From Acetivibrio thermocellus ATCC 27405 (lineage in GTDB: Bacteria; Bacillota; Clostridia; Acetivibrionales; Acetivibrionaceae): DNA of 64,000 bases. Under the pieces are notes generated by a model, which ran no database searches, was not told the origin of the DNA, and worked only from the letters and a program-made list of their open reading frames with translations. The position numbers and the translations under genes are program-made. Positions 46,768 to 56,818 of the stretch are shown piece after piece. The first letter of the stretch is position 1. Every line of letters starts with the position of its first letter. The stretch is taken from assembly GCF_000015865.1 (NCBI RefSeq), contig NC_009012.1, forward strand, positions 2,163,081 to 2,227,080, in the 5' to 3' direction.

Positions 46768-47688
46768 ATGGTTTTGGAAACTTCAATGGAAACGGTTATA
46801 AAAAAAGCTGAAATACTTATTGAGGCTCTTCCCTATATTCAGAAACTTTACGGTAAAACAGTGGTTATAAAATACGGCGGAAATGCCATGATAAATGAAG
46901 AGCTCAAAACCTCTGTAATGGAAGATATAACTTTGCTTAAATATATTGGTATGAATCCGGTGGTTGTTCATGGCGGAGGACCGGATATTAACAAGGCTCT
47001 TGACAAATTCAACATCAAAAGCCGGTTTATAAACGGCCTGAGACTTACCGACAAGGCTACAATGGATGTTGCCCAGATGGTTCTTGTGGGAAAAACCAAC
47101 AAAGAAATTGTTTCAATATTGAACCAGATGGGTGGAAAGGCCGTCGGTATATGTGGTATTGACGGCAATGTCATAGAGTGTGAACAGTATAAAACAACAA
47201 TAGACGGACAGGAAACAGACCTTGGATACGTCGGCAAAATAACAAATATCAACTCAAAACTTATTGAGCTTTTGGCAAAGGATGAATATATTCCTGTCAT
47301 TGCTCCAATAGGAATCGGCAAAGACGGCCAAAGCTACAACATCAACGCCGACACTGTTGCCGGAGAGATAGCCGCCGCTCTGAAAGCAGAAAAATTAATG
47401 CTCCTTACTGACGTTCCGGGAGTCAAAAAGAACAAAGACTCCGATGAAATAATCCCTGCCCTGACCTCAGCGGAAGCACTTGAGCTCATCAACAAAAAAA
47501 TCATCGACGGCGGTATGATTCCCAAAGTATTAGGATGTATTGAGGCCCTCGAAAAAGGAGTCGGCAGAACTCACATTATCGACGGCAGAATTCCTCACTG
47601 TCTGCTTTTAGAGATATTTACCAACAAGGGAATTGGAACAATGATTATGAAAGAAAAAATACTTTATTATGAAGGTGAAAAGTTATAA
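46768..47688 (+). CDS. argB: Acetylglutamate kinase
   Basis: About 306 aa; phosphorylates N-acetylglutamate. Substrate and ATP sites: [23 protein letters not shown] and DGGMIPKV. The N-terminal helix ([21 protein letters not shown]) is that of the hexameric, arginine-inhibited type, so feedback control is likely. The exact start is uncertain: the GGAGGG lies too close to the ATG at 46768, and a TTG at 46774 has better spacing. Confidence 0.95.
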
Positions 47689-47870
47689 AATATAATTATG
47701 AAATATATATGTTTCCAATGTCATAAAATCTATATATTTATATAAATATGAATAAATAATCAATAAATAATGATGAATTTTATCAAATTTTGAAGGATTT
47801 TAGACTTTTATAAAGAATAATTTAAACTGAATTATACAAATTATGACTACTAAGGGGAGGATTGATCCTT

Positions 47871-48533
47871 TTGAAAAAGGATATAGTGTCAAAAGTCCTT
47901 AAAGAGGGGACGGTTGTAAATACAAAACTAAAAAACGGTGACATTTGGATTCAAAATATCGTTTACAGAACGGAAAAGCATATGATATCCATTGCCCTGT
48001 TAAATGAATATCTTGAAAATATTATTATGCTGGGACAGACCATTACAATAAAGTATTCCAGTGAGCACAGCGAAATTTTGTTTGAAGGCGAAATAGTAAA
48101 AATCAGGCCTGAGTATCCAAGCTACATAACAATAGACATAAAAGATATCAAAGAAGTCAAAAATACAAGAGTCTTCCCCAGATACGATGTTTATCTGGGT
48201 GCAACCGTAAAAATCCCCGACTCCCCGGAAGAACGGTTTGTTATAATACACAATATAAGCTTCGTCGGTATGGCATTCTACGCAAAAGATTTTTTTGAAA
48301 TTGACAACGATGAACTCGATTTCTCCATTTTCCTTCCAAACAAGCAATCAATTAGGACTCGTGGTAAAATAAACAGAAGATCGCCCAAATCCGACTTTGC
48401 CGATTATGGCTTGCAATATACCGCCATGACCGAAGACAGCAACAATATCCTCTCCAGCTTTTTCAATCTCGTTGAAGATGAAAAAAGCAAACTTCGCGAA
48501 GAATACATCAATTGTGTAAGAAAACATCTCTGA
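47871..48533 (+). CDS. PilZ-domain (YcgR-like) c-di-GMP receptor
   Basis: About 220 aa. The N-terminal domain (about 1-95) is YcgR-like. The C-terminal PilZ domain has the c-di-GMP signature RVFPR (RxxxR) and NISFVG (D/NxSxxG). Binding c-di-GMP in this family changes motility or envelope functions. I prefer the TTG at 47871, ten bases after GGGGAGG; an in-frame TTG at 47862 overlaps the site. It lies between argB and argD, an odd place, with 180 bp before and 400 bp after. Those gaps carry no other gene; the second holds the argD promoter. Confidence 0.85.
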   Translation: MKKDIVSKVLKEGTVVNTKLKNGDIWIQNIVYRTEKHMISIALLNEYLENIIMLGQTITIKYSSEHSEILFEGEIVKIRPEYPSYITIDIKDIKEVKNTRVFPRYDVYLGATVKIPDSPEERFVIIHNISFVGMAFYAKDFFEIDNDELDFSIFLPNKQSIRTRGKINRRSPKSDFADYGLQYTAMTEDSNNILSSFFNLVEDEKSKLREEYINCVRKHL

Positions 48534-48874
48534 TACCGTTTATGCGTGCTGTATGCAAAATAGTACCGGTGGCCGTTTTTGGCTTTTATTCAGGAAACTA
48601 AGATTTACTATTCTTTTTACACATTTATATGATTTTTATATCAACACAGTTTAAATCTTTTCTTTAATAATTCACATCCCCGTAATTTTATCTTTTCTAT
48701 TATCGTTCATTTTTTTCTGGCAATAACGTTGCCGACCGTTTTTCTTCCGGCTCTGCGAAAACACAAATAATAATTTTCTTTTTCAAAATAAACTTCCCAT
48801 TCCTTGTTAAATCATATTTCATTATATTATATCATTGTATATCATTTATTGAAGGCAGAGTTTTACAATATCTA

Positions 48875-48903
48875 TTGCATTTTTATACATTTCTATGTAT
48901 AAT
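48875..48903 (+). promoter_or_regulatory. argD promoter with ArgR operator (ARG boxes)
   Basis: TTGCAT (48875-48880), 17-bp spacer, TATAAT (48898-48903). TGCATTTTTATACA (48876-48889) is an ARG-box match and TGTATAATTATAAA repeats 20 bp on, as before argC. Over this block the argC and argD promoters agree closely though the flanks differ. Confidence 0.7.
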
Positions 48904-48936
48904 TATAAATATTATTTTTGTCGGGGAGGGTTATCA

Positions 48937-50139
48937 ATGCAATTGGAAGAAATTATCAACCTGGATAAAAAATACTTCATGAATACATTCGGAAACAGAA
49001 CCCCTGTATGTTTCTCCCACGGAAAAGGAATCAACCTTTGGGACATAAACGGAAAAAAGTACTACGACTTTCTTGCCGGCATAGCGGTAAATGCTTTGGA
49101 ACATTCACACCCCAAACTTGTGAATGCCATAAAGCAGCAGGCTGAAAAGCTCATACATTGCTCCAACCTCTACTACATAGAATCCCAGGCAAAACTTGCG
49201 GAAAAACTTGTGAGCATATCCTGCGCCGACAAAGTATTCTTTGCAAACAGCGGCGCGGAAGCAAACGAAGGAGCCATAAAGCTTGCCCGCATCTATTTTA
49301 AAAAGAAAGGAATGCCGGAAAAGTACGAAATTATAACTTTGGAAAAGTCTTTCCACGGAAGAACCCTTGCCACCATAGCTGCAACCGGGCAAGACAAATA
49401 TCAAAAACCTTACTGTCCTCTCACTCCTAAATTTCTAAAAGTCCCGATAAACGATCTTGAAGCTCTTGAAAAAGCAATAAACAGCTCAACCTGCGCAGTA
49501 ATGATTGAACCTATACAGGGTGAAAGCGGAGTAAATCTTACCTCGGTGGAATATATGAAAGGCGTTCGCAAGCTCTGTGATGAAAAAGGCATACTCCTTA
49601 TATTTGATGAGGTTCAGTGCGGTTTGGGCCGTACAGGAAAGCTCTTTGCATATGAACATTTCGGTGTGGAGCCTGACATATTCACCCTTGCCAAAGCCCT
49701 GGGAGGAGGATTCCCAATAGGTGCGCTCTGCGCAAAAGAACATGTGGCAAGCGCTTTTGAACCGGGAGATCACGGTTCAACCTTTGGAGGCAATCCTCTT
49801 GCATGTACAGCTGCATTGGCTGCTCTGGATGTCATAATAGAAGAAGGACTCGTAGAAAATTCAGCAAAAATGGGAACCTACTTTATGAGCAAGCTTTCGG
49901 AACTTGCCGAAAAATACAGCATCATTCAGGAAGTAAGAGGCAAAGGCCTTATGATAGGTGTTCAGCTTTCAATAGATGCAGCAGTGGAAATCAAAAACAA
50001 ATGCTTTGAAAAAGGCTATTTGATTGGAAGCATCGGCAACAACATCTTAAGGATGCTGCCCCCATTGATTGTTACAGAACAGGACATTGACGGCATGATA
50101 GACACACTGGACAGTGTTTTTCAAGAATATCAGATTTAA
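48937..50139 (+). CDS. argD: Acetylornithine aminotransferase
   Basis: A 400-aa PLP enzyme, fourth step of arginine synthesis. Marks: FFANSGAEANEGAIKLAR, FHGRTLA, PLP Lys region LAKALGGGFPIGA, EPIQGE and FDEVQCGLGRTG, GSTFGGNPLAC. The start at 48937 follows GGGGAGGG at a good distance; the frame is open 14 codons further. It has its own ARG-box promoter, then a 220-bp AT-rich gap to carA. Confidence 0.95.
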   Translation: MQLEEIINLDKKYFMNTFGNRTPVCFSHGKGINLWDINGKKYYDFLAGIAVNALEHSHPKLVNAIKQQAEKLIHCSNLYYIESQAKLAEKLVSISCADKVFFANSGAEANEGAIKLARIYFKKKGMPEKYEIITLEKSFHGRTLATIAATGQDKYQKPYCPLTPKFLKVPINDLEALEKAINSSTCAVMIEPIQGESGVNLTSVEYMKGVRKLCDEKGILLIFDEVQCGLGRTGKLFAYEHFGVEPDIFTLAKALGGGFPIGALCAKEHVASAFEPGDHGSTFGGNPLACTAALAALDVIIEEGLVENSAKMGTYFMSKLSELAEKYSIIQEVRGKGLMIGVQLSIDAAVEIKNKCFEKGYLIGSIGNNILRMLPPLIVTEQDIDGMIDTLDSVFQEYQI

Positions 50140-50149
50140 TTGATATTTT

Positions 50150-50300
50150 ATTAAAAGCATAAAGTTTAATTTAAGTTTAACTTAAGCTTAATTTAACTTT
50201 TATTTAAGTTTAATTTAAAATAATTTAAACAATTTAAAATATTAAAATAATTTAAAACAGGCAACTTAAAAAGTAGTACTTTACAATTTTAGATTTTTCA
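50150..50300. repeat. AT-rich TTTAA-type low-complexity tract
   Basis: The argD-carA gap is built largely of TTTAA, TTTAAG and TTAATTT units (for example TTTAAGTTTAACTTAAGC). It may carry an UP-like element or simply be slippage-prone. AAGGAG for carA lies at its downstream end; I see no convincing ARG box. Confidence 0.6.
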
Positions 50301-50358
50301 ATTTTATTTATTAATATAATTTTATTTAAAAAATAATATTGGTTAAGGAGTCTGAGAA

Positions 50359-51423
50359 ATGAAATCTGTTTTGGTTTTGGAAGATGGAACTTATTTTACG
50401 GGGGAAGCCTTTGGCAAGACCGGCGAAGTAGTTGGAGAAATTGTTTTTAACACATGCATGACAGGTTATCAGGAAATACTGACCAACCCGTCTTACAACG
50501 GTCAAATAGTTGCAATGACCTATCCGTTGATAGGAAACTACGGGTTCAATCGGTATGACAACGAATCCGACAGAATCCATGTTCAGGGATTCATTGTCAA
50601 AGAGCTTTCGGACACGCCCACCAACTGGCGTTGCGAAATTACTCCCGAAGAATATTTCGTTACAAACGGAATTGTGGGAATCAAAGGCATTGACACAAGA
50701 AACCTCACCAAACACATAAGGAGCAAAGGCAGCATGCACGGCATAATTTCCACCGAGTCAGGAAACATAGATTTGCTCCTTGAAAAACTTATGAAAAAGA
50801 AAACGGAGAAAAAGAATGCGGTAATGGAGGTTTCCACAAAGTCTCCAATACACAAACCCGGCAGAGGAAAACGCGTGGTGGTAATGGACTTCGGAGTAAA
50901 ACACAGCATTATAAAAGCGCTGGAGAAACTTGACTGTGATATATACATTCTTCCGGCTTCATCCCCGGCAAATGAAATTATGAGCTACAATCCCGACGGT
51001 ATACTTTTATCCAACGGACCAGGGGACCCGTCCGAACTTCCTTTTGTCAAGTCCACCGTACAGGAGCTTATAGGCAAAAAACCAATGCTCGGAATAGGAT
51101 TGGGCCACCAGCTTTTAGGCCTTGCCCTTGGCGGCAAAGTAAAGAAGCTTCCCTTTGGTCACCATGGAGCAAATCAGCCCGTGAGGGATTATATCAAAGG
51201 GAAATGTTATGTAACTTCTCAATGCCACAACTATGCGCTGGAAAATGATTTTAGCGATGATATATTTATTACCCACATAAATATTAACGACAATACTGTG
51301 GAAGGCTTTAAGCACAAACACCATCCTGTTTTGGGAGTTCAATACCATCCCAAAGCCATTTTGGGACAGGATGATTCATCTTACATATTTGATGAATTTA
51401 TTAAAATGATGGACAACCTATAA
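50359..51423 (+). CDS. carA: Carbamoyl-phosphate synthase small subunit with dead glutaminase site
   Basis: A 354-aa CarA: N-terminal CPSase_sm domain (LVLEDGTYFTGEAFG, GEIVFNTCMTGYQEILT) and class I glutamine amidotransferase domain (LLSNGPGDP; FGHHGANQPV). Normally glutamine is cut by a Cys in LGICLGHQ with a His-Glu pair in QYHPEA. Here the first motif reads LGIGLGHQ (Gly247, codon GGA at 51097-51099) and the second QYHPKA (His330 kept, Lys332 for Glu). QCHN replaces the usual QNHG. Without the nucleophile, ammonia release from glutamine should not occur, so the CarAB complex probably takes free ammonia, as vertebrate CPS I does. The overall fold is intact, so it may still be needed structurally. 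Confidence 0.93.
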   Translation: MKSVLVLEDGTYFTGEAFGKTGEVVGEIVFNTCMTGYQEILTNPSYNGQIVAMTYPLIGNYGFNRYDNESDRIHVQGFIVKELSDTPTNWRCEITPEEYFVTNGIVGIKGIDTRNLTKHIRSKGSMHGIISTESGNIDLLLEKLMKKKTEKKNAVMEVSTKSPIHKPGRGKRVVVMDFGVKHSIIKALEKLDCDIYILPASSPANEIMSYNPDGILLSNGPGDPSELPFVKSTVQELIGKKPMLGIGLGHQLLGLALGGKVKKLPFGHHGANQPVRDYIKGKCYVTSQCHNYALENDFSDDIFITHININDNTVEGFKHKHHPVLGVQYHPKAILGQDDSSYIFDEFIKMMDNL

Positions 51424-51456
51424 ACCCAATTGAGTCTTTAATGCATGGAGGTAATT

Positions 51457-54400
51457 ATGCCAAAAATAGATAAAATAAAAAAGGTCCTTGTTATCGGTTC
51501 GGGACCTATAGTTATCGGTCAGGCTGCTGAATTCGACTACTCAGGAACACAGGCTTGCAAAGCTTTAAGGGAAGAAGGAATTGAAGTCGTTCTTGTAAAC
51601 AGCAACCCTGCAACAATAATGACCGATACCCAATCAGCGGACAGAGTATATATAGAACCTATTACCTTGGATTTCGTCAAAAAAATAATCAGAAGGGAAA
51701 AACCCGACGGGATTTTAGCGTCCCTGGGCGGGCAAACCGGCCTGAACATGGCAATACAGCTGGCGGAAGACGGAATTTTGGATGAAATGGGAATTGAGCT
51801 TCTGGGTACATCTTTGGAATCAATCAGAAAAGCCGAAGACAGGGAGCTTTTCAAGAAAACCATGCAGGAAATAGGCGAAAAAGTACCCTTAAGCACGATT
51901 GCAACCGACCTTGACAGTGCCGTTAAATTTGCCGAAGAAGTCGGCTTCCCCATCATCATACGTCCGGCCTATACATTGGGAGGCACCGGCGGCGGTATCG
52001 CCCATAACATGGAGGAATTCAAATATATTTGCGGCAAAGGCTTAAAACTCAGCCTCATACACCAGGTTCTTCTGGAGCAAAGCGTTGCAGGCTGGAAGGA
52101 AATTGAATATGAAGTTATAAGGGACGGTGCCGACAACAGTATCATCATTTGCAACATGGAAAACTTCGACCCTGTGGGAGTCCACACCGGCGACAGTATT
52201 GTCGTTGCCCCGTGCCAGACCTTGTCGGACGTTGAAGCCCAGATGCTGAGAGCTGCTTCATTGAAAATCATTCGTGCTCTTAACATAAAAGGCGGCTGCA
52301 ATATTCAGTATGCATTAAACCCCAACAGTTTTGAATATGTGGTGATTGAAGTAAATCCAAGGGTAAGCCGTTCCAGCGCCCTTGCTTCCAAAGCAACGGG
52401 ATATCCTATTGCGCGTGTTGCAGCCAAAATTGCAATCGGTCTTAACCTTGACGAAATCAAGAACTCTGTTACTCACACTACCTATGCCTGTTTCGAACCT
52501 TCAATCGACTACGTGGTCACAAAAGTGCCCCGCTGGCCTTTTGACAAATTTTCAAATGCGGACAGGTCATTGGGCACCCAGATGAAGGCAACCGGTGAAG
52601 TAATGGCCATAGGCAGAACTTTTGAAGAATCACTGCTCAAAGCCATAGACTCGTTGGATATTAAAATGAACTATCAGCTTGGTCTCAGCCTTTTTGACAA
52701 CAAGTCGGTGGAAGAACTTCTTGATTTTATCAAGACACCGAGCGATGAAAGAATTTTCGCCATAAGCAAGGCACTTCAGAAAGGAGTGTCACCGGAAGAA
52801 ATCAGTAATATAACAAAAATTGACATATTCTTCATAAAGAAGCTTGAAAAAATCGTCAAAGTGGCGGAAGAAATCAAAAATGCCGGTATTGCATGGCTTG
52901 ATTACGACCTCTACTACAAGGCAAAGAAAACCGGTTTTGGAGACTCGTATATTGCAAATCTCATAAACGTGCCTCTTGACACAATTTTAGAACTCAGAAA
53001 CAAATACCCCATCCGTCCGGTGTACAAAATGGTTGATACCTGTGCCGGAGAATTTGAAGCCGTAACTCCGTACTATTATTCAACTTATGAAGAAACTGAT
53101 GAGGTAGTTGTATCCGGTAAAAAGAAGGTTATAGTTATAGGTTCAGGACCTATAAGGATAGGCCAGGGGATTGAGTTTGACTACTGCAGTGTGCACTCGG
53201 TAAAAACACTGAAAGAAATGGGATTTGAGGCAATTATTATAAACAACAACCCGGAAACGGTAAGTACCGATTTTGACACATCGGACAAACTGTATTTTGA
53301 ACCTCTCACAAAAGAGTGCGTGCTTGATATAATCGAAAAGGAAAAGCCTCTTGGAGTAATTGTTCAATTTGGAGGGCAGACTTCAATAAATCTTGCGGGA
53401 ACACTGGCAAAGGAAGGAGTAAATATTCTCGGCACTTCGGTTGAAAGCATTGATATTGCCGAAGACAGGGACAGATTCCTAAACCTTTTGGAAGAACTGG
53501 GAATACCATTGCCGGAAGGAGACACAGCTTTTTCCTATGAAGAAGCAAAGGCGATAGCCCAAAGAATCGGATATCCTGTTCTCGTAAGGCCTTCATATGT
53601 TCTTGGCGGCCGAGCAATGGAAGTGGTGTACAACGATGAGACCTTAAAAGAATACATGCAGCTTGCTGTGGGTCTTGCCACAAATCATCCCGTTTTGATA
53701 GACAAATATATAGAAGGCAAGGAAGTTGAAGTGGATGGTATTTGTGACGGAGAGGACGTACTTATTCCCGGCATTATGGAACATATTGAAAGAGCGGGTG
53801 TTCACTCCGGAGACAGTATTTCAATATATCCTCCCCAGACTCTTGACGATGAAACAAAGAATACCATTGTGGATTATACCATAAGGCTGGCAAAAGCATT
53901 AAAAATAGTCGGTCTGTTTAATATCCAGTTTGTTATAGACCGTCATAGCAAAGTATATGTTATTGAAGTTAATCCCCGTGCAAGCCGTACAGTCCCTGTA
54001 ATGAGCAAGGTAACCGGTATTCCTATGGTTGATGTTGCCACAAAGTTTATCATGGGATATAAAATGAGAGACTTAGGATACACTCCCGGACTTTACAAAG
54101 AGTCTGAATTCGTAGCCGTAAAAGCTCCTGTATTCTCGTTCTCAAAACTTACCACCGTTGACACGTTCCTTGGACCGGAAATGAAGTCCACCGGTGAGGT
54201 AATGGGAATTGCAAAGGATTATCATATAGCACTGTACAAAGCACTTGTCGCATCGGGAATTAAAATCCCGTCCGGCGGAAACGTACTTCTTTCCATAGCG
54301 GACAGAGACAAAACTGAATGCATAGAAATAGCTCAGGCTCTTTCAGACTTAGGTTTCAACCTTGTAGCTTCCGAGGGCACATATACAAATCTCTCCGGTG

Positions 54401-54660
54401 TCGGAATAGAAGTGGATATGGTAACGGATGACGAAATGATTGAGATGATAAAGAAAGATAAAATATCACTGGTTATTAATACCCCAACCCGGGGAAAAAT
54501 ACCTGAAAGGCATGGTTTTATACTAAGAAGAACGGCAATTGAGTATAATATTCCATGTATTACTTCTCTGGATACCGCCAGGTCAATGATTTCAATACTG
54601 GAACACATGACATCCGGAGAGGAGATTGAAATATATTCACTTGACGAATATTCAAAATAA
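51457..54660 (+). CDS. carB: Carbamoyl-phosphate synthase large subunit
   Basis: A 1067-aa protein with the duplicated ATP-grasp layout: first half with [24 protein letters not shown], second with [23 protein letters not shown], each with NPETVS/NPATIM and [15 protein letters not shown] / [15 protein letters not shown]; the end is the MGS-like allosteric domain. It makes carbamoyl phosphate from bicarbonate, two ATP and ammonia. The start is the ATG at 51457: GGAGGT lies eight bases upstream, and the earlier in-frame ATG contains that site. It follows carA by 33 bp and precedes argF, so the product feeds arginine rather than pyrimidine synthesis. Confidence 0.96.
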   Translation: MPKIDKIKKVLVIGSGPIVIGQAAEFDYSGTQACKALREEGIEVVLVNSNPATIMTDTQSADRVYIEPITLDFVKKIIRREKPDGILASLGGQTGLNMAIQLAEDGILDEMGIELLGTSLESIRKAEDRELFKKTMQEIGEKVPLSTIATDLDSAVKFAEEVGFPIIIRPAYTLGGTGGGIAHNMEEFKYICGKGLKLSLIHQVLLEQSVAGWKEIEYEVIRDGADNSIIICNMENFDPVGVHTGDSIVVAPCQTLSDVEAQMLRAASLKIIRALNIKGGCNIQYALNPNSFEYVVIEVNPRVSRSSALASKATGYPIARVAAKIAIGLNLDEIKNSVTHTTYACFEPSIDYVVTKVPRWPFDKFSNADRSLGTQMKATGEVMAIGRTFEESLLKAIDSLDIKMNYQLGLSLFDNKSVEELLDFIKTPSDERIFAISKALQKGVSPEEISNITKIDIFFIKKLEKIVKVAEEIKNAGIAWLDYDLYYKAKKTGFGDSYIANLINVPLDTILELRNKYPIRPVYKMVDTCAGEFEAVTPYYYSTYEETDEVVVSGKKKVIVIGSGPIRIGQGIEFDYCSVHSVKTLKEMGFEAIIINNNPETVSTDFDTSDKLYFEPLTKECVLDIIEKEKPLGVIVQFGGQTSINLAGTLAKEGVNILGTSVESIDIAEDRDRFLNLLEELGIPLPEGDTAFSYEEAKAIAQRIGYPVLVRPSYVLGGRAMEVVYNDETLKEYMQLAVGLATNHPVLIDKYIEGKEVEVDGICDGEDVLIPGIMEHIERAGVHSGDSISIYPPQTLDDETKNTIVDYTIRLAKALKIVGLFNIQFVIDRHSKVYVIEVNPRASRTVPVMSKVTGIPMVDVATKFIMGYKMRDLGYTPGLYKESEFVAVKAPVFSFSKLTTVDTFLGPEMKSTGEVMGIAKDYHIALYKALVASGIKIPSGGNVLLSIADRDKTECIEIAQALSDLGFNLVASEGTYTNLSGVGIEVDMVTDDEMIEMIKKDKISLVINTPTRGKIPERHGFILRRTAIEYNIPCITSLDTARSMISILEHMTSGEEIEIYSLDEYSK

Positions 54661-54694
54661 GACGCATTAAACAACAAAAACGGGAGGTGTTTTT

Positions 54695-55618
54695 ATGGAA
54701 CATTTAATCAGCCTTCATGATTTAACAGTCGAGGATTTTGAATCCATTTTCAAACTTGCGGAAAAACTTAAAAGGCAGCAAAAAGAAGGTATACCTCACC
54801 ACCTGCTCAAAGGCAAAACTCTTGGTATGATTTTTACAAAGTCATCCACCAGGACCCGTGTATCTTTTGAAGTGGGAATGTACCAGCTTGGAGGTTATCC
54901 TCTGTTCCTCAGTGCAAACGACATACAGTTGGGACGCGGCGAAACAATTTATGATACCGCCCAGGTTCTTTCAAGATATGTTGACGGAATAATGATTAGA
55001 ACCTTTGCCCAAAGTGACGTCGAAGACCTTGCCAGATACGGCAATGTGCCCGTTATAAACGGTCTTACCGACCTGATGCACCCATGCCAGATTCTCGCGG
55101 ACCTCTTCACCATTTATGAACACAAGGGAACTTTAAAAGGCCTCAAACTTGCGTACGTCGGAGACGGAAACAACGTTGCAAACTCACTTCTTCACGGTTG
55201 TGCGAAAGTGGGTATGGATATAGCTGTTGCCTCTCCAAAGGGTTATGAATGTGACAGCCGGATAGTGGAGGAAGCCAAAGAAGATGCGAAAGCCTCCGGA
55301 GCAAATATTTTATTGACCGAAGATCCGGAAGAGGCAATTAAGGACGCCGATGTGGTCTATACCGACACATGGGTAAGCATGGGACAGGAAAGCGAGAAAG
55401 AAGAAAGAATCAAGGTTTTCATGCCCTATCAGGTAAACAACACGCTGTTCTCAAAAGCCCATGAGGATGCAATATTCCTGCATTGTTTACCCGCATACAG
55501 GGGTTATGAAGTAACCGAGGATGTAATCGACGGTTCTCAATCCGTTATCTTTGATGAAGCTGAAAACAGGCTGCATGTCCAGAAAGCAATAATGGCACTG
55601 CTTATGGGCAATAAATAG
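54695..55618 (+). CDS. argF: Ornithine carbamoyltransferase
   Basis: A 307-aa anabolic OTCase that joins carbamoyl phosphate and ornithine to citrulline. Carbamoyl-phosphate loop KSSTRTRVSFE, HPCQILADL, ornithine-side DTWVSMGQE and HCLPAYRGYEV, all intact. GGGAGG eight bases before the ATG. It follows carB by 34 bp and precedes the GNAT gene by 12 bp, so all three are one operon. Confidence 0.96.
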   Translation: MEHLISLHDLTVEDFESIFKLAEKLKRQQKEGIPHHLLKGKTLGMIFTKSSTRTRVSFEVGMYQLGGYPLFLSANDIQLGRGETIYDTAQVLSRYVDGIMIRTFAQSDVEDLARYGNVPVINGLTDLMHPCQILADLFTIYEHKGTLKGLKLAYVGDGNNVANSLLHGCAKVGMDIAVASPKGYECDSRIVEEAKEDAKASGANILLTEDPEEAIKDADVVYTDTWVSMGQESEKEERIKVFMPYQVNNTLFSKAHEDAIFLHCLPAYRGYEVTEDVIDGSQSVIFDEAENRLHVQKAIMALLMGNK

Positions 55619-55630
55619 TCGGAGGTTAAT

Positions 55631-56107
55631 ATGAATTTTTCATTTGTTATCAGAAAGGCTACTTTGGAAGATGCCGAGGCAATTCAAAGCATCACGAAGG
55701 AAGCGTTTGAAAAGTATATGAAAGACACAGGGCTTACCGGTACCATGGAAGCCCTGGAAGAATCTTTGGAAGATATAAAAAAAGATATAGAGACAAAAGA
55801 AGTGTTTATTGCAATTATTGATGATGTTCCGGTGGGAACAATCCGTGTTCAAATCCTGCCGGACAATACCGCTTACATAAGCAGATTCGGAGTGCGCCTT
55901 CAGTATCATAACATGGGTGTTGGAAAGGCGATGATGAGCCTTGTTGATAAGCTGCTTATATCAAAGGGTGTTAAGAGGGTGAGGCTGCACACTGCATCAA
56001 AATATGCGGAACTTATGCGGTTTTATTACGGCAGAGGTTTTTATGTGGATTCGACTTCCAGAGAGCGGGGTTATATACGGGCTTTGTTGGTAAAGGATTA
56101 TGAGTGA
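55631..56107 (+). CDS. GNAT-family N-acetyltransferase
   Basis: A 158-aa GNAT protein with acetyl-CoA motif A in LQYHNMGVGKAMMS (Q/RxxGxG/A) and motif B YYGRGF. The position at the end of the arginine operon suggests an acetylglutamate synthase-type (ArgA) activity, which would prime the pathway, but the fold is too general to be sure. GGAGG lies seven bases upstream. Its stop codon is 23 bp before the right end of the Tn7-like transposon, so its 3' end is the probable attachment site. Confidence 0.85.
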   Translation: MNFSFVIRKATLEDAEAIQSITKEAFEKYMKDTGLTGTMEALEESLEDIKKDIETKEVFIAIIDDVPVGTIRVQILPDNTAYISRFGVRLQYHNMGVGKAMMSLVDKLLISKGVKRVRLHTASKYAELMRFYYGRGFYVDSTSRERGYIRALLVKDYE

Positions 56108-56140
56108 TTTTCAATCATGTCAAGGAATTTTGTAAACATC

Positions 56141-56195
56141 AAATAAACTCGTTCCAAAGCAAATAAAGTCGTTCCGCTGCAAATAAAGTCGTTCC
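56141..56195 (+). repeat. TnsB-type sites, cluster 1 (three, 20-bp period)
   Basis: AAATAAACTCGTTCC at 56141-56155, then AAATAAAGTCGTTCC at 56161-56175 and 56181-56195. The core AATAAAGTC is shared with known Tn7 TnsB sites. Confidence 0.8.
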
Positions 56196-56346
56196 GTTGG
56201 AACAGGGTTAAGGAAATAGGTTTAAGGGATAAGGATGTTATCCAATAAAATAAATCAATCCTTTGTAATCCACTTATCATGCAGGTTACAAAGGATTTTA
56301 TCTTTCTATCCTTATCCCTTTTCCCTTACCCCTTTCCCCTGTAAAA

Positions 56347-56495
56347 GGAACAACTTTATTTACTTTTTTCTCTTCCAATTTTCCCATTTAATTCTATCTA
56401 ATCATCTATTTTATGGAACATCTTTATTTGCATCCATTTTATCCCATCCATCAACCATGCGGGTTTGCGGAGTTGGGGAGGGAATGAGTTTATTT
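56347..56495 (-). repeat. TnsB-type sites, inverted (three)
   Basis: Minus-strand copies AAATAAAGTTGTTCC (56347-56361), AAATAAAGATGTTCC (56415-56429) and AAATAAACTCATTCC (56481-56495), spaced 66-68 bp. A fourth, TGATAAAGTCATTCC, lies alone at 56744-56758. Confidence 0.75.
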
Positions 56496-56560
56496 TATAT
56501 TCACATAGATAGGACTAAGGATTTAAGGGGTAAGGTTCAAGTTTTGGTATGAAAATAGCC

Positions 56561-56615
56561 TAAGTCGTTCCAAAATGAAAATATTGTTGTTCCGAAAAGA
56601 AAATAAAGTCATTCC
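56561..56615 (+). repeat. TnsB-type sites, cluster 2 (22-bp period)
   Basis: TAAGTCGTTCC (56561-56571), AAATATTGTTGTTCC (56579-56593) and AAATAAAGTCATTCC (56601-56615) end exactly 22 bp apart. Confidence 0.75.
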
Positions 56616-56630
56616 CTAACTTCATGGCTT

Positions 56631-56657
56631 TGTAAGCCCTGAAATATAAGGGTTACA
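56631..56657. repeat. Hairpin TGTAA...TTACA
   Basis: TGTAAGCCCT and AGGGTTACA pair with one bulge around ATAT-rich loop, between site clusters 2 and 3. Confidence 0.45.
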
Positions 56658-56818
56658 TGGCCGTATATGTTATCAGGAATTCAGGGTTATAGACTACAAA
56701 AATATGCATAAGTACCCTTTTATATGATTTATGTTAACGGCATGGAATGACTTTATCATATATTGCTTAATTGTTACACTATTTCTCGTTGTTTTATTCT
56801 TTTGAAATAAACTAATCG

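Larger units (their letters stand above)
56131..56505. mobile_element. Possible 375-bp mini-element with Tn7-like ends
   Basis: The left boundary has TGT and three direct sites 20 bp apart. On the minus strand from 56505 the sequence TGTGAATATAAAATAAACTC has the same 20-base layout, with three inverted sites about 67 bp apart inside (56481, 56415, 56347). Three packed sites at one end and three spaced at the other is the Tn7 R/L pattern. No 5-bp target duplication is seen (AATTT before, TAGAT after), so it could also be a leftover end. Confidence 0.5.

Noticed and set aside
55631-56107. Naming the GNAT gene argA
   Set aside because: The position is suggestive but the sequence shows only the general GNAT fold; no acetylglutamate synthase signature.
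56126-56510. 5-bp target duplication for the 375-bp mini-element
   Set aside because: Flanks are AATTT and TAGAT; they do not match, so the mini-element is left as a possibility only.
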